Of a DNA stretch of 23,845 nucleotides, positions 1 through 5,346 are shown piece by piece. Position 1 is the stretch's first letter; each line of letters begins with the position of its first letter. The translations under genes were made by a program, and so were the position numbers. The notes beneath the pieces are model-generated. The model was not told the origin of the DNA, made no database searches, and saw nothing but the letters and a program-made list of their open reading frames with translations. Source of the DNA: a virus; the IMG/VR virus record IMGVR_UViG_3300046000_005483, positions 1 through 23,845 of that record. One strand, 5' to 3'.

Positions 1-432
1 AGGGCCGCGAATGCTGCCGCGAAGCTGAAAAACGAGGCACCTTCAAGCACACCTTCAAGCAGTGCTTCAAGCACACCTTCAAGCACAGCTTCAACGGAAG
101 AGAAAGGAAAGGAAGATAAGGTAAGAGAAAGGAAGAGAAGAAAAGAAAAGAGCGCGGGCGACCCGCTCGTCATTTCTCGGAAAACGGGATCGCTTGATGA
201 TCTGAAGGCATTCTGCCGCGAAATCGACATGCCCGAGGCCGACGGCGAATCGATGTTCTATCACTGGACGGCCAACGGCTGGAAAAACGGATCCAGCCCG
301 GTGCGCGACTGGCAGGCCGGAATCCGAAAGTGGAAATCGCAAGGCTGGCTCCCGAGCCAGAAAGCCGCGCCGGGGCAAAAACCCGCGCACCGCAAAAACG
401 AATACCCTCAGGAAATGCTCGAACTCCCATGA
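1..432 (+). CDS. Phage replication protein (replisome organiser/DnaT-like), C-terminal part, 5'-truncated by window edge
   Basis: The frame is open from base 1 to the TGA at 430-432, so the gene begins before the window; 143 codons are visible. It starts with a Ser/Thr/Pro/Ala linker built from 12-base repeats, then a Lys/Arg/Glu-rich stretch encoded by a polypurine run (about 96-150), then a compact C-terminal domain. That domain reads FYHWTANGWKNG, then PVRDWQAGIRKW, the Trp-rich pattern seen at the C-terminus of phage replication initiators and DnaT-like primosome proteins, which bind ssDNA and the helicase loader. The DnaC-type gene begins inside its stop codon (ATGA), fitting an initiator-loader pair. 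The N-terminal DNA-binding domain is out of view, so the exact family is uncertain. Confidence 0.7.
   Translation, partial: RAANAAAKLKNEAPSSTPSSSASSTPSSTASTEEKGKEDKVRERKRRKEKSAGDPLVISRKTGSLDDLKAFCREIDMPEADGESMFYHWTANGWKNGSSPVRDWQAGIRKWKSQGWLPSQKAAPGQKPAHRKNEYPQEMLELP
37..95 (+). repeat. 12-base tandem repeat encoding a Ser/Thr/Pro linker
   Basis: About five copies of a CTTCAAGCACAC-like unit run in frame within the replication protein and encode SSTP/SSAS-type residues. The 12-base period preserves the reading frame, so copy number could change by slippage without breaking the gene. Confidence 0.8.
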
Positions 433-1097
433 ACCCAAACGAACTAATCCAAAACCTCGATGCGCTCATCGCCGCCGCGCCAGATGAGATCCTGCCGACC
501 GCGGAGCAAATCGCCGCCGCCGAGGACCAACGCAGAATTAAATTGCGGGACGCTAGGGCGTGGCAAGCCCTCGGTTCGCGGACTGGGTGGCCGGAGAAGT
601 ATTTGGAGGCCGTGAAGACCCCTCCGCATGGCCAAGAATGGCTTGCTGCTTTCGACGTGGCTGCCGAAAAGGTCCGAAAAAAGGGAATCGTGGTCCTTTA
701 CGGAAAAAGAGGCGGCGGAAAAACCCGAATGGCGGCGGAACTGGCCGTCGTCGTCGGCGGTTCGCAATATCGAACGGCAATGCGATTTTTCCTCGAGGTC
801 CGGGCGACCTTCCGCCGGGACGCGATGCGCTCCGAAATGGAGGTCATCGACGAGCTGACGACCGCACCTCTTCTCATCCTCGATGAGATCCAGGAGCGCG
901 GGGAAACAGCATTCGAGGACCGCCTGCTCACCCACGTCATCGACGCCCGATACGCAGCAATGAAACCAACGATCCTGATTGCCAACCTCGCAAAATCGGA
1001 TTTGGCGGAAAGCCTTGGAAAATCGATTGTGGACCGCGCCCGCGAAAACGGGAAATCGATCGAGTTCACTTGGGAGTCTTACCGCAAACAGCCATGA
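429..1097 (+). CDS. DnaC-like AAA+ ATPase (helicase loader)
   Basis: 222 residues from the ATG at 429, which overlaps the previous stop as ATGA; an upstream in-frame ATG at 330 is rejected because it lies inside the replication-protein gene. Walker A GKRGGGKT is at residues 92-99, Walker B LLILDEI at 148-154, a sensor-1 like TILIAN at 181-186, and a sensor/arginine segment SIVDRARENG near 199-208. This is the layout of DnaC/IstB-type ATPases that load the replicative helicase on ssDNA. No helicase gene is in the window, so it probably loads the host DnaB or one encoded upstream. Translation looks coupled to the preceding gene because no good SD is present. Confidence 0.85.
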   Translation: MNPNELIQNLDALIAAAPDEILPTAEQIAAAEDQRRIKLRDARAWQALGSRTGWPEKYLEAVKTPPHGQEWLAAFDVAAEKVRKKGIVVLYGKRGGGKTRMAAELAVVVGGSQYRTAMRFFLEVRATFRRDAMRSEMEVIDELTTAPLLILDEIQERGETAFEDRLLTHVIDARYAAMKPTILIANLAKSDLAESLGKSIVDRARENGKSIEFTWESYRKQP

Positions 1098-1399
1098 ACC
1101 TAACCAACCCAACCGCCATGCTGGCCGAACGTGCATGCATCCTGACCGGCATTCAAAGGGAACTTGTTTTCTCGCCTGATAGAGGCGGGCGAGTTCCTCT
1201 CATCCGCTTTGCCGCTTGGCACATTGCCAGAAAAGGCGGATGGACATTGCACGAGTTAGCCGCAGTATTTCGCAGGGACCACGGATCGGTTATGCACGGT
1301 CTAAAAGTTGCCGAGGATTTGCTTGAAACCGATCAATGGTTCCAGCAGCTAGTCCGCCAGCTTTTGCAAGAATTGGAAAACTCAAAAATCAAAATCTAA
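1094..1399 (+). CDS. Stand-alone DnaA domain IV-like DNA-binding protein
   Basis: 101 residues from ATG 1094, overlapping the dnaC-like stop (ATGA). The segment LHELAAVFRRDHGSVMHGLK (residues 52-71) matches the DnaA signature helix-turn-helix that reads DnaA boxes, including the basic-His-Ser/Thr-Val-hydrophobic-His core. The AAA+ core and domains I-II of DnaA are absent, so it can bind DNA but cannot act as an ATP-dependent initiator alone. It may mark the phage origin, compete with host DnaA, or regulate transcription. I saw no convincing cluster of DnaA boxes in the window. Placement after the helicase loader supports a replication role. Confidence 0.8.
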   Translation: MNLTNPTAMLAERACILTGIQRELVFSPDRGGRVPLIRFAAWHIARKGGWTLHELAAVFRRDHGSVMHGLKVAEDLLETDQWFQQLVRQLLQELENSKIKI

Positions 1400-1420
1400 T
1401 CTACAAACAAAACAAACAAC

Positions 1421-1711
1421 ATGATCGCAATAAACATCGACGTAAAGAAAATCGACAAGGCCGCACTTTTCACCGGCAAAAAAGGCACTTACTTGAACAT
1501 GACCCTGATGGAAAACCGCGAGGGCGTGGACCAATATAACAACGAGGGCTTCATCGTTCAGGATATAGGGATGGCACGGAGGCAGGCTGGCGAGCGCGGG
1601 GCTATTCTGGGGAACTGGAAGACGGTTAAGCCAGCGCAGGCGCAGGTGCAGGCGAAGGTGCAGGTGCAGGCGCAAGCGGATGATGAGGACGAAAGTTTTA
1701 TTCCGTTTTGA
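1421..1711 (+). CDS. Small phage single-stranded DNA-binding (SSB-like) protein
   Basis: 96 residues. The N-terminal part (about 1-67) begins INIDVKKIDKAALFTGKKGTY, has short beta-type strands, and includes ENREGVDQYNNEGFIVQ. A Gln/Ala/Val linker follows (about 71-86), then an acidic tail DDEDESFIPF. The tail closely mimics the SSB C-terminal tip (acidic residues then IPF) that recruits replication proteins. At 96 residues it is much shorter than cellular SSB (about 170). It lies among replication genes. The leader (1400-1420) is A-rich and lacks an SD. Assignment rests on the tail, size and neighbours. Confidence 0.7.
   Translation: MIAINIDVKKIDKAALFTGKKGTYLNMTLMENREGVDQYNNEGFIVQDIGMARRQAGERGAILGNWKTVKPAQAQVQAKVQVQAQADDEDESFIPF
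1631..1678 (+). repeat. GCGCAGGTGCAG-type tandem repeat in the SSB linker
   Basis: Six-base GCAGGY-like units repeat in frame, giving alternating Gln with Ala, Val or Lys. It is the flexible linker between the folded part and the acidic tail of the SSB-like protein. Confidence 0.7.
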
Positions 1712-1713
1712 TT

Positions 1714-2136
1714 ATGGCCAAGATCCCAAAATACTGCGACACGCCGGAGAAGGTGGAGGTTTGGAAGGCGAAGCGAAAAGCCTACAACAGAGCCTACCAT
1801 CAAACCCCGGAACACAAAGCCGCTGCCAAAGCCCTCAACCAAACTTCGGAACGCAAAGCCGTTGTCGCAGCCGCCGAAAAAGCCCGCCGGCAAACACCAA
1901 AAGTCAAAGCTTACCAGAAAGCCTACCAACAAACCACGAAAGGAAAAACCCGCCAAAAAACCTACCGGCAAACCCCGAAATACAAAGCCCGCATCAAAGC
2001 CTACTTAAAATCTTACCGCCAAAACCTCTGCGCCGAACAATCCACCGCCGACGCGTTCCGCATGATGCAAGCTGTGGCTGAAATAACCAAAGCCCTAACC
2101 AATCTCCCGAAAACCAACAACACCAAAAAGAAATGA
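1714..2136 (+). CDS. Basic 13-residue-repeat protein, function unknown
   Basis: 140 residues from the ATG at 1714, two bases after the preceding stop; a TTG six bases earlier is possible but overlaps that stop. Most of the protein is a degenerate repeat of about 13 residues with core QTPExKAxxKAY, in at least five copies (for example QTPEHKAAAKALN, QTPKVKAYQKAYQ, QTTKGKTRQKTYR). The units are Lys/Arg/Tyr/Gln-rich and probably helical, suggesting a nucleic-acid-binding or structural rod. The C-terminal 35 residues are not repetitive. The gene sits between the SSB-like gene and another unknown with 1-4 base junctions, so it belongs to the replication operon. I do not recognise a function. Confidence 0.65.
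   Translation: MAKIPKYCDTPEKVEVWKAKRKAYNRAYHQTPEHKAAAKALNQTSERKAVVAAAEKARRQTPKVKAYQKAYQQTTKGKTRQKTYRQTPKYKARIKAYLKSYRQNLCAEQSTADAFRMMQAVAEITKALTNLPKTNNTKKK
1795..2022 (+). repeat. 39-base-period coding repeats (13-residue units)
   Basis: Degenerate repeats with the shared string CAAAC(A/C)CC(G/A)AAA about every 39 bases, one stretched to 51 bases. They underlie the QTPExKAxxKAY units of the basic protein. Divergence at third positions suggests the copies are old rather than recent duplicates. Confidence 0.6.
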
Positions 2137-2720
2137 AAAACGAAATCAAGACAATGACCACCAAAGAGCAAAATTCCAAGATCGTCGAACTGGCGCAGGC
2201 GATCAAAGACGGAGGCGATGCGATGCAACGCGCCGGAAATATCATGGTTGAACTCGTTGATGCTGATCCACACGTTTACGATTATATCACCAAACAATGT
2301 CCTTCGATGACGCCGGGAATGCTGAACACGTTGGAGCGCATCGGACGCGGGCAGATCATCCCGGCGCTGGCGATGGACAATTCGCCGGGATCGAGGAAAT
2401 TGAAGAGCCTTCCCATCTCATTGCAGCAACGCTTCGAGACGGAACCAATCCCGCTGATCGTCATGCGCAATGATGAGCCGGATGTTCTCCTAGTGAAGAG
2501 GGAGGACATGACCGCAGCGCAGGCCAACCAGGCGTTTCGCAATGGCAGGCTATCGACCGAGGGCGAACAACGTGCTTGGATCGAGGATTTTAGGATGAAG
2601 GCGCAAACGGCGAAACCCGCGGAAGCAGCATCATGGGAGATCCGCGGCAAGGTGCTCGTCGTTGGCAATGTCAGATTCAGCCAGAAGCAACTCCTTTCGT
2701 TCGCCGCACAAATGGCGTGA
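2133..2720 (+). CDS. Conserved-looking phage protein of unknown function
   Basis: 195 residues from ATG 2133, overlapping the previous stop (ATGA). The composition is that of an ordinary soluble protein, with no TM segment or signal peptide. The first part (about 8-70) is predicted helical, and a middle segment (about 105-130) has beta-type IPLIVMRNDEPDVLLVKRED. The C-terminal part, WEIRGKVLVVGNVRFSQKQLLSFAAQMA, looks like a small beta-hairpin plus helix. No catalytic motif was recognised. It is the last gene of the tightly packed replication block, so a DNA-metabolism accessory role is possible but unproven. Confidence 0.6.
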   Translation: MKNEIKTMTTKEQNSKIVELAQAIKDGGDAMQRAGNIMVELVDADPHVYDYITKQCPSMTPGMLNTLERIGRGQIIPALAMDNSPGSRKLKSLPISLQQRFETEPIPLIVMRNDEPDVLLVKREDMTAAQANQAFRNGRLSTEGEQRAWIEDFRMKAQTAKPAEAASWEIRGKVLVVGNVRFSQKQLLSFAAQMA

Positions 2721-2919
2721 GGTGCAATGGGACTCTCTGGAATAATTATAGGCACGGGTGTCAAGCCCGAATGAAAACCGGGCGGAATGGCCGGATTAAT
2801 CCTTGCGGATGGCATTGCAAGCCGCCGTAAGGGTTTTTGGCGCAATGATGCCAAAATCTAAAGCAAAGCAATTCTAGGCCGGTCTAAAGAATAAACACGA
2901 TAATTTCGTAAGAATAGGA

Positions 2920-2948
2920 TTGAAGGCGCTGAAAAACAGCGCTATACG
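2920..2948 (+). promoter_or_regulatory. Promoter with inverted-repeat spacer, leaderless geometry
   Basis: TTGAAG (2920-2925), a 17-base spacer, then TATACG (2943-2948), five bases before the ATG at 2954. The spacer is exactly the inverted repeat GCGCTG-AAAAA-CAGCGC (2926-2942). The -35 box starts 34 bases before the start codon, as at the other promoters listed here. Confidence 0.55.
2926..2942. promoter_or_regulatory. Perfect inverted repeat filling the promoter spacer (operator candidate)
   Basis: GCGCTG-N5-CAGCGC is a perfect 6-base dyad around AAAAA that occupies the entire interval between the proposed -35 and -10 boxes. A dimeric repressor bound here would block RNA polymerase. It could also form an RNA hairpin only if transcription came from upstream. 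Confidence 0.5.
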
Positions 2949-2953
2949 TCGGC

Positions 2954-3613
2954 ATGGCAACCCGCAAGCGATCCAGCTACGCCAGACGGGACATCAAGGA
3001 ACCGACTAGGGATCATAAGCGCCAAATCCGAAAATCGGGAGATGTTTTGCTTTCTGATGGCGTAGTCAAAAATTTAGACAAGACCTTAAATAAATGGCTT
3101 TCTGAAAGGATTGGCAACAAATCAGCCACAGCAGCAGGAATCAATTTTGAGGAATCGGATGTTGTTAGCTCTTCGTTTAAAAGAAAAAAGCAAGATCCTT
3201 TGGACGCGCATTCTTTGAAAGCGATGCTCATCCGTGGCGTTGTTACCAACCTTAAAAGGCAAGGGCTTTTAATTACAAGACCGGTTGACGAGGAGATATG
3301 GGGATTTGTTGTAGCCGAGAAATTAGACAGGACTAAATTTTCTAAGCGTCTTAAAAAACACAAAAAGGCGACAACCAAACACGTTGCCGAAGCTCTTTCT
3401 GACGGGCCTGTTTCAAGGCAGGACATCATTGATTTCATCGTAAGAGAATGCGGATGTTGCGTTGCTTTGGCAGCGATGGTTATCGAAGACTCCGTGGTCC
3501 AAGGAGTAGCGGAATGCTTTATAGGGCCAAGCGCAAGAGGAGGCAAGCCGCTCAGATGGTATCAATTGTCAAAGCGTGAGGTGGTCGAGGGATGCGAGGA
3601 GGATCCTGTTTGA
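2954..3613 (+). CDS. Unknown basic protein with possible C-terminal winged helix
   Basis: 219 residues. The first 80 are very Lys/Arg/Ser-rich and likely disordered or nucleic-acid-binding. The C-terminal part (about 140-212) has helices around VSRQDIIDFIVRECG, then GKPLRWYQLS, which has the look of a winged-helix wing, so a transcription regulator is plausible but not shown. Part of the gene (about 3040-3400) is visibly more AT-rich than its neighbours, hinting at separate acquisition. It has its own promoter with an inverted repeat, so it may be regulated independently of the replication block. The ATG at 2954 is chosen because it sits at the promoter-start spacing shared by other genes here. 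Confidence 0.55.
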   Translation: MATRKRSSYARRDIKEPTRDHKRQIRKSGDVLLSDGVVKNLDKTLNKWLSERIGNKSATAAGINFEESDVVSSSFKRKKQDPLDAHSLKAMLIRGVVTNLKRQGLLITRPVDEEIWGFVVAEKLDRTKFSKRLKKHKKATTKHVAEALSDGPVSRQDIIDFIVRECGCCVALAAMVIEDSVVQGVAECFIGPSARGGKPLRWYQLSKREVVEGCEEDPV

Positions 3614-3637
3614 CATTGGCGACTAACCGCTTACAAT
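3610..3637 (+). promoter_or_regulatory. Promoter TTGACA-16-TACAAT, leaderless geometry (HNH gene)
   Basis: TTGACA (3610-3615) in the extended context TTTGACATT, a 16-base spacer, TACAAT (3632-3637), then seven bases to ATG 3645. The stop codon of the previous gene (TGA, 3611-3613) lies inside the -35 box. This is the best -10 match of the set. Confidence 0.7.
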
Positions 3638-3644
3638 ACACGAA

Positions 3645-4646
3645 ATGTATGACGCACAAGGAATTCAGCAGCAAGGGCGGATCTTCGAAGTCGCAAAAGA
3701 AGTCAGAGTCGAGCCGTGCGAACATCGCCAAGGCAAGATTGGCAAGAATCAGTCATGGAAACATGCGTTCAACTGCCAGAACTGCGGCAAGCGGGCAGCA
3801 GGGAGAAGCGACGGGGCTAACCGATTCTGCCGGAACGAATGCCATCAAGAGTTCCAAGTGAACCGTTGGCTTGCGTGTTCGTGCTGTCTGGCGAAGATTG
3901 GGTTGGGGCAACAGACAGCGGGAAAAATTATAGGAGTTCACGGGACGAGTATCGGCAGGCAATGGAAAGCTCGGGGGGTTGTTGCCGAAAAACCCAAGTG
4001 CGGGAGCATGGTGTATGTCGGGAGGGCTATGATCACAGCAAAGCGGAAAGAGGCTGAGGCGGTTGAGAGCGAACCGCAGAGGCTTTATGAAGAGGCGGCG
4101 ATGGCTGATATTCGGGCGCATCGGAGGTTTTTTGATTGGTCCGCTATGTGGATGAACAAGCAGGCAATGGATGAATACAATTCACCAGAAAACATCTATG
4201 AGCGTTGTTGTATGAGGAGCATTAGAGCGCATGGATTCAAATCGGTTTATCCTGACTGGTCACAGGTTTGGGCAAGATCCAGAATGAGCATGAGTCCGGC
4301 GCAACGTGCTGTGGCAAACATGAGAACTAGGCTTAAGCTGTTGATGAAAACAGCGAGGAGAGGAGGAGCAAGCGTCAAGTCTTCATTCATTGGATGCTCG
4401 ACTAGCCAGCTTGCGAAGCACTTGGAATCCAAGTTTAAAAGGGGAATGACATGGGACAATTACGGAACACATTGGCACGTTGATCATGTTATTCCGTGCG
4501 CATCATTCGATCATACGGATTCAAACCATGTCGCGCGGTGCTGGCACTGGACCAACCTTGAACCGTTAGAGGCATCTGCCAACATAGCAAAGCGAGACGC
4601 GATAACAAAACCTCAAATGCAATTGCTTTTGTGTGCAACTCACTAA
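3645..4646 (+). CDS. HNH endonuclease with N-terminal zinc-finger
   Basis: 333 residues. Cys pairs C44/C47 and C62/C66, then C78/C80/C81, suggest zinc binding near the N-terminus. A helix-turn-helix-like IIGVHGTSIGRQWKARG lies at 95-111. Residues 152-170 and 189-209 are an internal repeat, both with IRAH followed by DW-S-x-x-W. The C-terminal domain holds IGCSTSQLAKHLESKF (249-264), HWHVDHVIP (276-284) and WTNLEPL with NIAKRD (302-318), the His-His-Asn pattern of HNH nucleases. It lies just before the terminase genes, where phage HNH proteins often assist packaging cleavage; a homing nuclease is the alternative. No SD precedes the ATG. Confidence 0.85.
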   Translation: MYDAQGIQQQGRIFEVAKEVRVEPCEHRQGKIGKNQSWKHAFNCQNCGKRAAGRSDGANRFCRNECHQEFQVNRWLACSCCLAKIGLGQQTAGKIIGVHGTSIGRQWKARGVVAEKPKCGSMVYVGRAMITAKRKEAEAVESEPQRLYEEAAMADIRAHRRFFDWSAMWMNKQAMDEYNSPENIYERCCMRSIRAHGFKSVYPDWSQVWARSRMSMSPAQRAVANMRTRLKLLMKTARRGGASVKSSFIGCSTSQLAKHLESKFKRGMTWDNYGTHWHVDHVIPCASFDHTDSNHVARCWHWTNLEPLEASANIAKRDAITKPQMQLLLCATH

Positions 4647-4818
4647 ATTCGAACAACTTACAAACAATAATTAAGCATGTCTTTGCAAGCTATTGAAAGT
4701 CAACGGCTTATGGCCCATATGGGAACCCTACGCCATAAACGCTTGCCGTCCGGGCTGCGTCGCGCGGGATAAACGCATGCATGAATCCCAGGCCTTGGAC
4801 GTAACCCACTAAGAACCA
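4647..4818. other. Intergenic region before terminase, with dyad and 31-codon ORF
   Basis: 172 bases without a confident gene. TTATGGC (4708-4714) pairs with GCCATAA (4732-4738), and the palindrome CCCATATGGG (4714-4723) sits inside that loop. A 31-codon ORF (ATG 4677 to TAA 4770-4772, basic product) spans them and has an A-rich leader. Lying just upstream of terS, the region is where a lambda-like phage could carry its cos or terminase-binding site, but no family signature was recognised. Confidence 0.4.
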
Positions 4819-5346
4819 ATGAGCAAAAAAACACTCGCCCAAATCTGCGTTGCCAATGGCATTTCGCGTGACGTTTTGGACGCCGCAAAAACCGCTGGCG
4901 TCAACGTCTGGAACGCCGAAGAACTAGCGCAACACTTAGGAAAACGACGCCACCGAGTTGCCAAGGATGCCAAGCTAACGGTCGCGCCGGTTGTTCCAGA
5001 CGACGACATGCCGGAAGACCCGCACGAGGCAATTCGGCGCATTGAGTCTGACATCCGCAGAACGCAGGATCATAACGACGTAAAGATCCTGGCCGACAAG
5101 CTCAAGGCTCTCTTGGTTGGCGTCAAAATCCGCGAGGAGATGGGCGACCTAATCCCAGTCGGTCAAGTCCGCGAGGCCGCAACCCGCGTATGCTCCGCAG
5201 CTCGATCCGAACTTCTAAAGCTGGCCGCAGATTCCGCCCCAAAGCTCGAAGGGCTTCCAGCCGCGAAGATCCAAGCCATCCTGCGCGCTGACATTTCCGA
5301 CATCCTCACCCGCCTGTCCGATGAAACCGGCAACCTCTACGACTAA
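4819..5346 (+). CDS. Terminase small subunit (Nu1-like)
   Basis: 175 residues. An N-terminal DNA-binding-type segment (about 1-45, TLAQICVANGISRDVLDAAKTAGV, then NAEELAQHLGKRRHRV) resembles the winged-helix N-terminus of Nu1-type small terminases. A helical oligomerisation and large-subunit-binding part follows (about 60-165). It recognises the packaging site and directs TerL. The next gene, TerL, starts 26 bases inside this one, the usual coupling. No clear SD precedes ATG 4819. Confidence 0.75.
   Translation: MSKKTLAQICVANGISRDVLDAAKTAGVNVWNAEELAQHLGKRRHRVAKDAKLTVAPVVPDDDMPEDPHEAIRRIESDIRRTQDHNDVKILADKLKALLVGVKIREEMGDLIPVGQVREAATRVCSAARSELLKLAADSAPKLEGLPAAKIQAILRADISDILTRLSDETGNLYD

Larger units (their letters stand above)
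2721..2953. other. Hairpin-rich intergenic region between replication and packaging halves
   Basis: The longest gene-free stretch (233 bases). It contains GCCCG-N9-CGGGC around 2765-2784, the perfect palindrome GGATTAATCC (2793-2802), CTTGC-N9-GCAAG (2802-2820), TTTTGGC-N8-GCCAAAA (2835-2856, possibly a weak terminator) and the imperfect palindrome TAGGCC/GGTCTA (2875-2886). It ends in the promoter of the 2954 gene. A 19-codon ORF at 2771-2830 is too short to trust. The region could hold a terminator plus operators, a small RNA, or an origin; nothing decides between them. Confidence 0.5.

Noticed and set aside
37-95. CRISPR-like short repeats
   Set aside because: Twelve-base in-frame units without unique spacers; a coding linker.
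330-428. Upstream ATG 330 as the start of the DnaC-like gene
   Set aside because: It would overlap the replication-protein gene by about 100 bases, while ATG 429 gives the typical ATGA coupling.
444-1136. 230-codon minus-strand frame opposite the DnaC-like gene
   Set aside because: The sense strand has clear Walker motifs and the antisense frame has none; a shadow.
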